A stretch of DNA of 6,882 nucleotides. Origin: Neisseriales bacterium (GTDB lineage Bacteria > Pseudomonadota > Gammaproteobacteria > Burkholderiales > UBA11063). Both the position numbers and the translations under genes were made by a program. Within the stretch, counting starts at the first letter, position 1, and each line of letters starts with the position of its first letter. The notes under the pieces were generated by a model, which saw only the letters and a list, made by a program, of their open reading frames with translations, was not told the origin of the DNA and ran no database searches. The DNA lies in the NCBI GenBank assembly GCA_008017145.1, contig SSGY01000008.1, forward strand, positions 1 to 6,882. Direction: 5' to 3'. Below, piece after piece: positions 1 through 6,057 of this stretch.

Positions 1-30
1 ATAAATCGGGCGCTTTTGTTGTTTATCCAT
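1..30 (-). CDS. 5' end of an unidentified gene, running off the left edge
   Basis: A leftward ATG at 28-30 opens a frame that stays open to the window edge and reads MDKQQKRPIY. It is preceded by a good Shine-Dalgarno sequence (AGAGG on the minus strand) five bases before the ATG, which is the main reason to call a gene. The lysine- and glutamine-rich start looks cytoplasmic rather than like a signal peptide. Ten residues are too few to name a family. The gene is divergent from rsmI and shares its upstream region, which holds a palindrome and direct repeats that could regulate it. The call would fail if the frame closes just beyond the window. Confidence 0.45.
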   Translation of the reverse strand, partial: MDKQQKRPIY

Positions 31-56
31 ATAAACCTCTGAAAACGTGAGTTAAA

Positions 57-109
57 TAATTACCATATCATTAAAATTGCGATTAGGTAATTACCAAAAT
101 TGCCCTAAT
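57..109. promoter_or_regulatory. Repeat and palindrome cluster between divergent genes (possible operator)
   Basis: The 9-mer TAATTACCA occurs at 57-65 and 88-96, each followed by AAAATTGC (73-80 and 96-103), giving a two-part direct repeat. The second copy contains a perfect 10-bp palindrome, GGTAATTACC, at 86-95. ATTAGG at 82-87 is matched by CCTAAT at 104-109 as an outer inverted repeat. The cluster sits just upstream of the leftward partial gene, where a regulator of that gene would bind. The arrangement is directly visible; the operator role is inferred, and AT-rich DNA gives some such matches by chance. Confidence 0.3.
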
Positions 110-234
110 TTTATCATACTGACTTGCGGCTCTAGTTATTAAATGCTTTAGAATAGTAAAAATATCTATATGCATTTCCTCGCTTCCCGTGCTTTGTTGC
201 CCCTTAAAAAAACTCATCGTATGAATAACTGATT

Positions 235-240
235 TATAAT
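235..240 (+). promoter_or_regulatory. Candidate -10 element for rsmI
   Basis: A perfect TATAAT hexamer lies 30 bases before the rsmI ATG, which would give a leader of about 23 bases. No convincing -35 hexamer is seen at 16 to 18 bases upstream, and no TG extended -10 motif is correctly placed. The call therefore rests on the -10 match and its position alone. Confidence 0.4.
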
Positions 241-269
241 AGATGACTTAATTTAACAGAAAGTCTTTT

Positions 270-1109
270 ATGCTATACGTTTGTGCTACGCCGATTGGCA
301 ATTTAGCTGATATTACTTTGCGCGCTCTGGAAGTACTTAGAAATGCAGATATCATTCTTTGTGAAGACACCCGCAATAGCCAAAAATTACTTAGTCATCA
401 TGGAATTATTAATAAAAAACTGGTAGCGTTTCATGAGCATAATGAAAATGAAGTAAGTCAAAGCGTTTTGCAATGGTTGGAGCAAAATTTAACCATAGTA
501 CAAATCAGCGATGCCGGAACTCCCGGGATTTCAGATCCTGGTGCACGACTATGTAACGTCCTCTCATCACACAACATCTACCCTCACCCGTTGCCTGGTG
601 CTTGTGCTTATATTACATTGCTTTCAGTTAGTGGTACAGTTAACACAGCAAGTTTATTTTTTGGCTTTTTACCAAGCAAAACCTCACAACGGCAAAAACA
701 ATTAGCATTATGGCAAGAAGTGGATTATGCGGTGACGCTTTATGAATCACCGCATCGGATTTGCGATTGCCTAAAAGATATAATCCAAGTTCTAGGTGAA
801 GATCGGATGCTGGTGATGGGGCGTGAGCTAACTAAACAATTTGAAACTATTCGTAAATGTAGCGCTGGTGAATTGTTGCAATTTGTTGAAAGTGATCATA
901 ATCAGCAACGAGGTGAGTTCGTGATTCTGATATTACCACGCATTCGGGAGCAAGCTTTGGCTTCAGATGAATTAACCGCAGAACAAAAATCTACCGTTAC
1001 ATTATTGGCAACTGAATTACCCGCCAAAAAAGCGGTCAATTTAACCCATAAATTATGTGGAGGAAATAAAGATACCTTGTATAATTATTTGCTAACGCTA
1101 AAAGCTTGA
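270..1109 (+). CDS. rsmI: 16S rRNA (cytidine-1402-2'-O)-methyltransferase RsmI
   Basis: This cytoplasmic enzyme uses S-adenosylmethionine to methylate the ribose 2'-OH of C1402 in 16S rRNA, in the decoding centre near the P site. The 279 residues match the usual family length of about 280-290. The tetrapyrrole-methylase fold shows all family blocks: ATPIGNLADIT at 6-16, CEDTR at 31-35, FHEHNE at 54-59, SDAGTPGISDPG at 80-91, PLPG at 107-110, FFGFLP at 130-135, YESPHRI at 158-164, GRELTK at 184-189 and RGEFVIL at 214-220. A short helical C-terminal domain ends near KLCGGNKDTLYNYL. The ATG at 270 is chosen because the conserved first strand starts at once and AGAAAG lies six bases upstream. The gene is complete and has no odd residues. 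The divergent neighbour is unidentified, and the transporter gene follows after 93 bp. Confidence 0.97.
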   Translation: MLYVCATPIGNLADITLRALEVLRNADIILCEDTRNSQKLLSHHGIINKKLVAFHEHNENEVSQSVLQWLEQNLTIVQISDAGTPGISDPGARLCNVLSSHNIYPHPLPGACAYITLLSVSGTVNTASLFFGFLPSKTSQRQKQLALWQEVDYAVTLYESPHRICDCLKDIIQVLGEDRMLVMGRELTKQFETIRKCSAGELLQFVESDHNQQRGEFVILILPRIREQALASDELTAEQKSTVTLLATELPAKKAVNLTHKLCGGNKDTLYNYLLTLKA

Positions 1110-1202
1110 TTTATACCAATGACAATATGCCAAGAAACAATGACGATTTAAACTATACCATTGATAAGTAACTTTGTTTAATCTCTAAAAAGGTCATTCG
1201 AT

Positions 1203-2672
1203 ATGCCTCATTCAGCCAAACATCCTAAAGGCTTGTATTTTTTATTCTTTACCGAAATGTGGGAGCGTTTTAGCTTTTACGGTATAACTGGGATTTTGGT
1301 TTTGTATCTGTCAAAAGGCTTAAATGTCTCAGAAAGTGAAGCAGGTTTGGTCTCTGGTGCGTACATGGCTTTTACTTTCCTGGCACCAATTTTAGGTGGC
1401 TGGGTCGCGGATAAATTAATTGGTTATGTTTGGGCTGTGACTATTGGCGGCATACTGATTTTACTGGGAAATATTGTCTTATCCTTGCCATTAGATTTAA
1501 ATGCAGTCTATCTCGGTCTGGCTATAGTCGCAATTGGGACAGGTTTTCTCAAATCAACAGTTTCAGTTTTGGTTGGGCAACTCTACCAACCAAGTGATGT
1601 GCGTCGTGATAGTGCGTACACGCTGTTTTATATGGGAATTAATCTTGGTTCGATTTTAGCTGGACTTATCATCGCTTATGTAGCTGAAATGATTAACTGG
1701 CATTATGGCTTTGCATTGGCAGCAATCGGAATGGCTGTTGGATTGTGTATCTTTGGTTATGGCTATAAAAAAGGTTATTACTCAGAAAAATCAAATATCG
1801 TTAAATCAGCCAATTTACGCCGTAGAATTGGTTTGTTTAGTGGGGCGATTTGGTTGATTATCGGTGCAATTGCAAGTGTTGCCATAATTTTTGTATTACT
1901 TAGTGATCCAGGCAATACCAAGATTGTCATTACTGCGATTAGTTTTGGCTTATTGTTTTATATCGCTTTTTTGGCAATTCGGAGTCACACCGCAGCAGAG
2001 CGCAATCAATTGTTATCGATACTGGTGTTTATTATTACTGCAGTATTTTTTTGGTCACTCTATAAACAACTCTTCAACTCACTAGCGTTGTTTATTGACA
2101 AAGATATCCAGCGTTCAGTAATGGGGCTTACCGTTCCTACCAGTATGTTTGTACTAGTCCCGAATGCGGCATTTATCATAATCCTAGCTTCGATTTTTGC
2201 AAAAATCTGGATTGTACTTGATCGTAAAGGCAAAAGTCCATCCTCACCTGCAAAGTTCCTGATGGGGCTATTTTTCTCATTGGCATCCTTTTCAACTTTA
2301 GCTTTAAGTGCGTATCTGGCATATACTACAGGCACTAAAAGCTCAATGTTGTGGCCAATTGCAGGGATTTTTCTTTTAACTTGTGCTGAATTGTGTATTT
2401 CGCCAGTCGGGCTATCTATCGTAAGTAAAATGTCACCGCCGCGCTTATCGGGGTTTTTGATGGGGGCATGGTTTTTAGCAAGTTCAATTGGTTCTTATGT
2501 TTCTGGTTTATTATCAAGTTTTGTTAAAATCCCCAAGGGAGAAATTGCGGTAACCATCAGCGCACAAGCTTATTTTGGACTATTTTATCGCTGCTGTATC
2601 GGGATGGCAATTGTGATTGGTGTCTTTATTTTATTTTTACCAGTTATTAAGCGTTTGACAGGCGAGCGTTGA
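1203..2672 (+). CDS. POT/PTR2-family proton-coupled di/tripeptide transporter
   Basis: This inner-membrane major-facilitator protein imports di- and tripeptides together with protons. It has 489 residues and a full set of hydrophobic segments, as expected for bacterial POT proteins. The first helix carries the proton-coupling motif ExxER (E18, E21, R22 in TEMWERFSFYG). Helix 4 has GTGFLK with the conserved Lys117. The PTR2 signature LFYMGINLGS is at 141-150. Helix 10 has CAELCISPVGLS with Glu396. Two deviations stand out: helix 7 reads FWSLYKQ, with Lys288 where most homologues have an acidic residue, and the usual KPN after GTGxx is KST. The start is fixed by an AAAAAGG Shine-Dalgarno site nine bases upstream. 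The gene is 93 bp after rsmI, and its own promoter is not clear. A strong hairpin terminates it. Substrate range cannot be told from the sequence. Confidence 0.95.
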   Translation: MPHSAKHPKGLYFLFFTEMWERFSFYGITGILVLYLSKGLNVSESEAGLVSGAYMAFTFLAPILGGWVADKLIGYVWAVTIGGILILLGNIVLSLPLDLNAVYLGLAIVAIGTGFLKSTVSVLVGQLYQPSDVRRDSAYTLFYMGINLGSILAGLIIAYVAEMINWHYGFALAAIGMAVGLCIFGYGYKKGYYSEKSNIVKSANLRRRIGLFSGAIWLIIGAIASVAIIFVLLSDPGNTKIVITAISFGLLFYIAFLAIRSHTAAERNQLLSILVFIITAVFFWSLYKQLFNSLALFIDKDIQRSVMGLTVPTSMFVLVPNAAFIIILASIFAKIWIVLDRKGKSPSSPAKFLMGLFFSLASFSTLALSAYLAYTTGTKSSMLWPIAGIFLLTCAELCISPVGLSIVSKMSPPRLSGFLMGAWFLASSIGSYVSGLLSSFVKIPKGEIAVTISAQAYFGLFYRCCIGMAIVIGVFILFLPVIKRLTGER

Positions 2673-2675
2673 TTT

Positions 2676-2712
2676 AATTATGGCTCACTTTATGATTGGG
2701 TGAGCCATAATT
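2676..2712. terminator. Bidirectional intrinsic terminator between converging genes
   Basis: A perfect 13-bp inverted repeat pairs AATTATGGCTCAC (2676-2688) with its complement at 2700-2712 around an 11-base loop. It starts four bases after the transporter stop codon and ends eight bases before the end of the esterase gene. The AT base of the stem supplies a short T run in either direction, so it can stop transcripts from both sides. No long U tract is present, but stem strength and placement make the call solid. Confidence 0.85.
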
Positions 2713-2719
2713 TACTCGC

Positions 2720-3655
2720 TTAATGATTAAGGAATTTATTGATTTCCTGATAGGTCTTGTTACATTCTTCAGTACATAGATTTTCTAGCATTAAATAAGC
2801 ATGGATTACACCATCAACCTGCATTAATTCGGCATTTACGCCGATATTGACAACATTATTATAATACGCCACGCCTTCGTCGTGTAATGGATCATATGCT
2901 GCAGTAATAACCATTGTAGCTGGCATAGCGCTATAAAATTCACCATATAGTGGCGATACAGATTTGCGATCTTCGCCATTTTGCAAGTAGTTATCAAAAT
3001 ACCAAGCAACTTTAGCCTTATCCAATAAATATCCTTCAGCAAGTTTATCCATACTTGGTGAAGTTAGTGTATAGTCTAGTGATGGATAAATCAATACTTG
3101 TTTAGTAATTTGTTCAATTGCGACAAACTCTTTGTCCATTACAATTGAGGCACAGACTGCAGCGCCACCGCTGTCACCAATGATTGTAAGTTTGCGATCA
3201 CGATACTTGATTTTACGCTCATTTAAAATCGCAAAAATTCCACGAATAGCTACTTTATTATCCTCAATTCCAGTTGGGTAAGGAAACTCTGGAGCTAATC
3301 GATAGTCGATTGAAACAATGATGTGATTAGTAGTTTTGGCTAATTTACGAACAATGTTATCGTAGACCGTAATGCTGCCACACATATGTCCACCGCCATG
3401 AATAAAGGCTGCAACAGGTAATGGCTGGCTCAAATCGGGGATATAAATCCGAATTGGTATTGGATATCTGCCATTTAAAACAACATCATCAACTGCAAAG
3501 ACAGTTGAGTCAAAGTCGGTCATATAGATTCTGGTTAGATTAGCCAATCCTTCGCGAGTATTGGTTTGATTTTGTTTAAAACCGATTTCTGCTAGTTTAG
3601 CTTTAATTATTGCCAACTGATCTAAGAATTCTTGAATTTTAGGTAAGACTGCCAT
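2720..3655 (-). CDS. Alpha/beta hydrolase, hormone-sensitive-lipase (type IV) esterase
   Basis: A likely cytoplasmic carboxylesterase that hydrolyses short-chain esters; there is no signal peptide. The 311 residues fit the HSL/Aes family. The oxyanion-hole motif HGGG is at 86-89, followed by the typical DYRLAPEFPYP block at 117-127. The nucleophile elbow is GDSGGA at 160-165 with Ser162 (commonly GDSAGG). The acid is Asp255 in DPLHDEG, and His285 completes the triad in HAYLML, where many relatives have HGF. The N-terminal 55 residues form the helical cap typical of the family. The ATG at 3655 has a strong CAGGAG ribosome site seven bases upstream. The gene is monocistronic as far as can be seen: 253 bp separate it from the DUF3443 gene, and it converges on the peptide transporter. 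The natural substrate is unknown; a drug-ester, lipid or amide hydrolase are all possible. Confidence 0.93.
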   Translation of the reverse strand: MAVLPKIQEFLDQLAIIKAKLAEIGFKQNQTNTREGLANLTRIYMTDFDSTVFAVDDVVLNGRYPIPIRIYIPDLSQPLPVAAFIHGGGHMCGSITVYDNIVRKLAKTTNHIIVSIDYRLAPEFPYPTGIEDNKVAIRGIFAILNERKIKYRDRKLTIIGDSGGAAVCASIVMDKEFVAIEQITKQVLIYPSLDYTLTSPSMDKLAEGYLLDKAKVAWYFDNYLQNGEDRKSVSPLYGEFYSAMPATMVITAAYDPLHDEGVAYYNNVVNIGVNAELMQVDGVIHAYLMLENLCTEECNKTYQEINKFLNH

Positions 3656-3908
3656 GTTTATTCTCCTGATAATATTGTGTTGCCGTATATTTTAACAAAC
3701 TTAGCGAAGGTATAGTACTGAATTAAATTCTTTGATAAAGTTTATACGGTTTGGAAATTCTTCACCTAGTTGTAAGTTAGATTGCCTCAGACGCTTCGAG
3801 GATTCCGGCTTGCAACCCCAGATTAAACAATACATAACAGAATGTTATACATACCGCTATATACTAGCATCAATAAGAAAAGTTAGATTTTTTACAGCTA
3901 ACCTTTCT
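3656..3908. other. Intergenic region upstream of the esterase gene
   Basis: No gene is convincing here. It contains the esterase ribosome site (3663-3668), a short hairpin of ATAACA and TGTTAT (3834-3848), the 10-mer AAGTTAGATT twice (3774-3783 and 3880-3889), and a GC-richer patch around 3785-3822. No clear sigma70 promoter for the esterase was found. A rightward open frame from 3732 has no ribosome site and runs into the DUF3443 gene. Confidence 0.5.
3880..3904 (-). terminator. Candidate intrinsic terminator of the DUF2844-DUF3443 operon
   Basis: On the minus strand AGGTTAG pairs with CTAACTT (seven pairs, one of them G-U) around an 11-base loop. The run TTTTCTTATT begins in the second arm and continues after it. 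It starts four bases after the DUF3443 stop codon, exactly where an operon terminator is expected. The stem is short and AT-rich, so termination may be partial. Confidence 0.45.
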
Positions 3909-5132
3909 TCAACGATAACTCTCGAACCCCCAAATTGGTGAGGAATTTTGTTTCGATGGAAAGACTATATATACATTTTTACCAAAGAAGAATGGTGAGC
4001 CGTACAATGTTTCATTATTAGTATTCTCATATCCCCAACCAGGCATAACACTAAATGATAACTCCTGCCCTGCCGATTCTTCATCTTTGGTAATGATAGC
4101 TGTCACTTGATATGATTCATTGGGTGCAAAATCATAGCTAAAAACCCATGAATTCCACACAAACGGTGATTCCGGACAATATCCATAGCTACAAAGAGGA
4201 ATATTATTAGAGATAAAAACCCAACTATTTGTTCCTGAATCAAATACAGCAGGAATAGTACTCTCTGGATTCTCAATTTTACTATAGAAACAACCAGAAT
4301 TACATACGGTGCTTAATGATGATTCTGATGCAACAATTAAATTAGTGTTTTTAGTTATCATATTATTTACGTTAGTATTAATTCCTAAGACTAAATTACC
4401 ATGAATATTAGTATTTGTATTGGTCAATGTTGGAGGAATTTGTATTACAAAACCATTGTTATTGTAGTGCAGGCTAGTCAGTGGGTTTTGATTCAATATC
4501 GGTACAGAATTAGCCTCGCTTTCAGTTAAAGCTACATAAATCCCATTGGTATCTTTGCGATACAATAGAATGGTATTATTACTTAATGTTAAGGCTGGAT
4601 TGACACCAATTATTCCGTTTGCACCAAAGTCTTCAAAATTATCAAATGGACCTTTGGCTAAACAGCTATCAGGAATTTCTGCAGTCGGCGAATTTTCGAT
4701 AATTTGTACAATTACATTATCACTATAATCACCAGCCAACTGTAGCACTGCATAGTGTTCACTAGCAAACACATAGCCACTACCAAAGGTATTACATGCG
4801 TAGACCGTTTCATCATTAGTTGTTTTTACTCTAGTTAAACTGGCAATAAAGCTCTCAGGCAATGCTGATTTATTAATCTTAAGACCAAAAGAACCTGTGT
4901 CCAGAATAATATTATCAATAGTTTGACAGTTAGTACCAGTTTGATCTTTACACAAAGTAATAGAAACATACATCGTGTTAATACCGTATCCATTCATACC
5001 TGAACCAATACTAATTGGAACTTCATTAGGCTTAGCAACCGTAGATGTAGATGAACCATTATTACATGAGAAAAGTCCAATCATGGTAAAAATAGTTATA
5101 CCTAAGGAGAATAGTAAATTAAATTTTTTCAT
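3909..5132 (-). CDS. DUF3443-family exported lipoprotein with pepsin-like aspartic protease motifs
   Basis: A 407-residue exported protein. The N-terminus is a lipoprotein signal: MKK, a hydrophobic stretch, then a lipobox-like LFSC with Cys23. Residue 24 is Asn, which argues for outer-membrane rather than inner-membrane retention. A Ser/Thr/Asn-rich linker follows. The family blocks NTMYVSITLC (52-61), NCQTIDNIILDTGSFGL (68-84), GANGIIGV (170-177) and GSPFFFGKNVYIVF (378-391) match DUF3443 proteins as I know them. The family has no assigned function. Asp78 in DTGS and Asp298 in FDSGT are spaced like the two catalytic aspartates of pepsins, and the C-terminal block resembles the last strands of pepsins, so a bilobal aspartic protease or a catalytically dead relative is inferred. 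Cysteine pairs at 61/69, 277/281 and 314/319 could form disulfides in the periplasm. The frame overlaps the DUF2844 stop by 14 nt, and only a weak AGAG lies ten bases before the ATG, so translational coupling is likely. Confidence 0.88.
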   Translation of the reverse strand: MKKFNLLFSLGITIFTMIGLFSCNNGSSTSTVAKPNEVPISIGSGMNGYGINTMYVSITLCKDQTGTNCQTIDNIILDTGSFGLKINKSALPESFIASLTRVKTTNDETVYACNTFGSGYVFASEHYAVLQLAGDYSDNVIVQIIENSPTAEIPDSCLAKGPFDNFEDFGANGIIGVNPALTLSNNTILLYRKDTNGIYVALTESEANSVPILNQNPLTSLHYNNNGFVIQIPPTLTNTNTNIHGNLVLGINTNVNNMITKNTNLIVASESSLSTVCNSGCFYSKIENPESTIPAVFDSGTNSWVFISNNIPLCSYGYCPESPFVWNSWVFSYDFAPNESYQVTAIITKDEESAGQELSFSVMPGWGYENTNNETLYGSPFFFGKNVYIVFPSKQNSSPIWGFESYR

Positions 5133-5610
5133 TATTCAATAACTCTTTAATGTTTAGATTATTGGGTATTTGTTTAATCAGGTATGCATTACCATGGCTA
5201 TCACCCTGATGACCAGATAATTCTATGACTACATTGCGAGTGACATATTTCTTGTAATCTAACGTACTAATTTGTGGTCGAGTTGTTGTTAAAATAGTAA
5301 AATATTCATCAGTTAATAGTTCTTTTAAATTAGGTGTTATCGGGCAATGCCACAAAACAGCAAATACCTTCGAACCAGCAACCGATGTCTCAAGTGTGGC
5401 AAATTGTTTAATCTGACAAGCACCATTAATTGATGTGTAGGTTAAATAATTAGCTTTAACTTCTCGATTATAAGTAATATTAGAACTCGACACATTGGCA
5501 GTAAATTGTTTTTTGGTTTTAACCTCTTTTGAGAGTGGTGGATTACCACCCAACGCAGCATAGCTAAGAATTGGTACTAGTAATGCCAGAAATAAGACTG
5601 GTTTTTTCAT
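5119..5610 (-). CDS. DUF2844-family small secreted protein
   Basis: A 163-residue protein with a Sec signal peptide: MKK, a hydrophobic core to about residue 15, and a likely cleavage after SYA at 16-18, leaving a mature N-terminus ALGGNPP that is typical of DUF2844 proteins. The family core is VFAVLWHCPITPNLKELL at 82-99, followed by DEYF. Cys65 and Cys89 could form a disulfide. The role is unknown. In Betaproteobacteria this family is often encoded directly before a DUF3443 gene, as here, so the two probably act together in the periplasm. The start at 5610 is preferred over GTG at 5637 or ATG at 5634: it has GGGA seven bases upstream, begins directly with the signal peptide, and lies downstream of the predicted transcription start near 5634. 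The longer starts have no ribosome site. Confidence 0.85.
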   Translation of the reverse strand: MKKPVLFLALLVPILSYAALGGNPPLSKEVKTKKQFTANVSSSNITYNREVKANYLTYTSINGACQIKQFATLETSVAGSKVFAVLWHCPITPNLKELLTDEYFTILTTTRPQISTLDYKKYVTRNVVIELSGHQGDSHGNAYLIKQIPNNLNIKELLNNEKI

Positions 5611-5640
5611 TATAATATCCCATAATAAAGTCATCACACA

Positions 5641-5649
5641 ATTATAACA
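5641..5649 (-). promoter_or_regulatory. Extended -10 promoter of the DUF2844-DUF3443 operon
   Basis: On the minus strand the sequence TGTTATAAT is a perfect extended -10 (TGnTATAAT). Transcription would start near 5634, giving a leader of about 24 bases before the ATG at 5610. The -35 region at a 17-base spacing is only T-rich, which is acceptable for an extended -10 promoter. The element lies exactly between ACACA (5636-5640) and TGTGT (5650-5654), an inverted repeat that could be bound by a regulator. Confidence 0.6.
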
Positions 5650-5762
5650 TGTGTAAGATATAAATAAAATCGATTAAATGTTATTGTCAATACAGACAGA
5701 AACTCAATACTTCTCATTGAATTAATCTCGTAGGGTAAATTCCCCGCCACTCTGCGGTGTAA

Positions 5763-5824
5763 TGCACTAAAATACCAGAATGAGCAAAAATATTTATTGA
5801 CATAAGAGCCATAATGTTAGTGCA
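5763..5824. repeat. 8-bp inverted repeat spaced by 46 bp
   Basis: TGCACTAA at 5763-5770 is the exact reverse complement of TTAGTGCA at 5817-5824. After one mismatch, two more bases pair. The spacer is AT-rich and includes a rightward TTGACA with no matching -10. It may be a weak cruciform, a regulator site pair or element ends; no role can be assigned. Confidence 0.4.
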
Positions 5825-5875
5825 CTGATATATCACATAGTATTTCCGTGTAAATATAGGAAAACCGGGCTGGTG

Positions 5876-5884
5876 TGGTACAAT
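5876..5884 (+). promoter_or_regulatory. Candidate rightward extended -10 promoter in the intergenic region
   Basis: TGGTACAAT fits the extended -10 consensus TGnTATAAT with one mismatch. No -35 match is present at normal spacing. Transcription would start near 5891, inside the palindrome AATATTGCAATATT (5882-5895), which overlaps the -10 and could act as an operator. The only rightward unit it could serve is a short transcript ending at the hairpin near 6014-6041. Confidence 0.35.
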
Positions 5885-5890
5885 ATTGCA

Positions 5891-6057
5891 ATATTAATGA
5901 GCAGTATATAACATGAAAAAGATCCATATTCTACAAGCTTTTTGAGTAACCCTCACATAAAACTCCAAGTTCTACATAAATTCAATTCTTACTATCCCTA
6001 AAATTTATCATGTAGTAAGGATTTCTGAATAAAACCTTACTCAGTTTTATTTTTATT
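5891..6057 (+). ncRNA. Possible small RNA of about 165 nt
   Basis: The unit is bounded by the extended -10 at 5876-5884 and by a hairpin with a T-rich tract at 6014-6057. No protein gene on this strand lies between them or follows them in the window. The 3' end would be antisense to the last codons of the thiamine-diphosphate enzyme gene and could affect its mRNA. A ten-residue frame, MKKIHILQAF, from 5913 has no ribosome site. This is an inference from boundary signals only; no known RNA family is recognised. Confidence 0.25.
6014..6057 (+). terminator. Hairpin with T-rich tract at the end of the ThDP enzyme gene
   Basis: AGTAAGG (6014-6020) pairs with CCTTACT (6035-6041), and three inner T-A pairs can form after one mismatch. 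Rightward, the stem is followed after three bases by TTTTATTTTTATTTAT, which fits an intrinsic terminator of a plus-strand transcript. The second arm contains the stop codon of the leftward enzyme gene, so the hairpin may also protect or end that mRNA, but on the minus strand no good T tract follows. Confidence 0.5.

Larger units (their letters stand above)
5655..6013. other. Long intergenic region without a convincing protein gene
   Basis: About 380 bp separate the operon promoter from the end of the thiamine-diphosphate enzyme gene. All frames on both strands are closed by frequent stops, and the longest readable frames (10 and 32 residues) have no ribosome site. Contents in order: an isolated leftward TTGACA (5685-5690); a GC-rich patch with two adjacent small hairpins, GGG/CCC at 5733-5744 and CCGC/GCGG at 5744-5757; an 8-bp inverted repeat TGCACTAA/TTAGTGCA at 5763-5770 and 5817-5824; a rightward extended -10 at 5876-5884; and a 14-bp palindrome at 5882-5895. 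The GC-rich patch looks foreign to its surroundings and may be the worn end of a mobile element. Confidence 0.6.

Noticed and set aside
2060..2335. Leftward 91-residue open frame inside the peptide transporter gene
   Set aside because: It is antisense to well-conserved transporter helices and is explained by the codon bias of that gene.
3732..3941. Rightward 69-residue open frame between the esterase and DUF3443 genes
   Set aside because: It has no ribosome site, matches no family I know, and its end runs antisense into the conserved C-terminus of the DUF3443 gene.
5611..5637. Longer DUF2844 protein starting at GTG 5637 or ATG 5634
   Set aside because: The extra residues precede a standard signal peptide, there is no ribosome site, and the predicted transcript starts near 5634.
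5685..5690. Perfect TTGACA on the minus strand as the -35 of the DUF2844 operon
   Set aside because: The hexamers at normal spacing match the -10 poorly, and the good extended -10 is too far away to pair with it.
5797..5802. Perfect TTGACA on the plus strand as a promoter -35
   Set aside because: No -10-like hexamer lies at 16-18 bases downstream.
5714..5812. Leftward 32-residue frame across the GC-rich patch
   Set aside because: No Shine-Dalgarno site, no recognisable protein pattern, and its sequence is explained by the hairpin patch.
5913..5945. Ten-residue frame MKKIHILQAF, resembling a leader peptide
   Set aside because: No ribosome site precedes it and no plus-strand gene follows that it could control.
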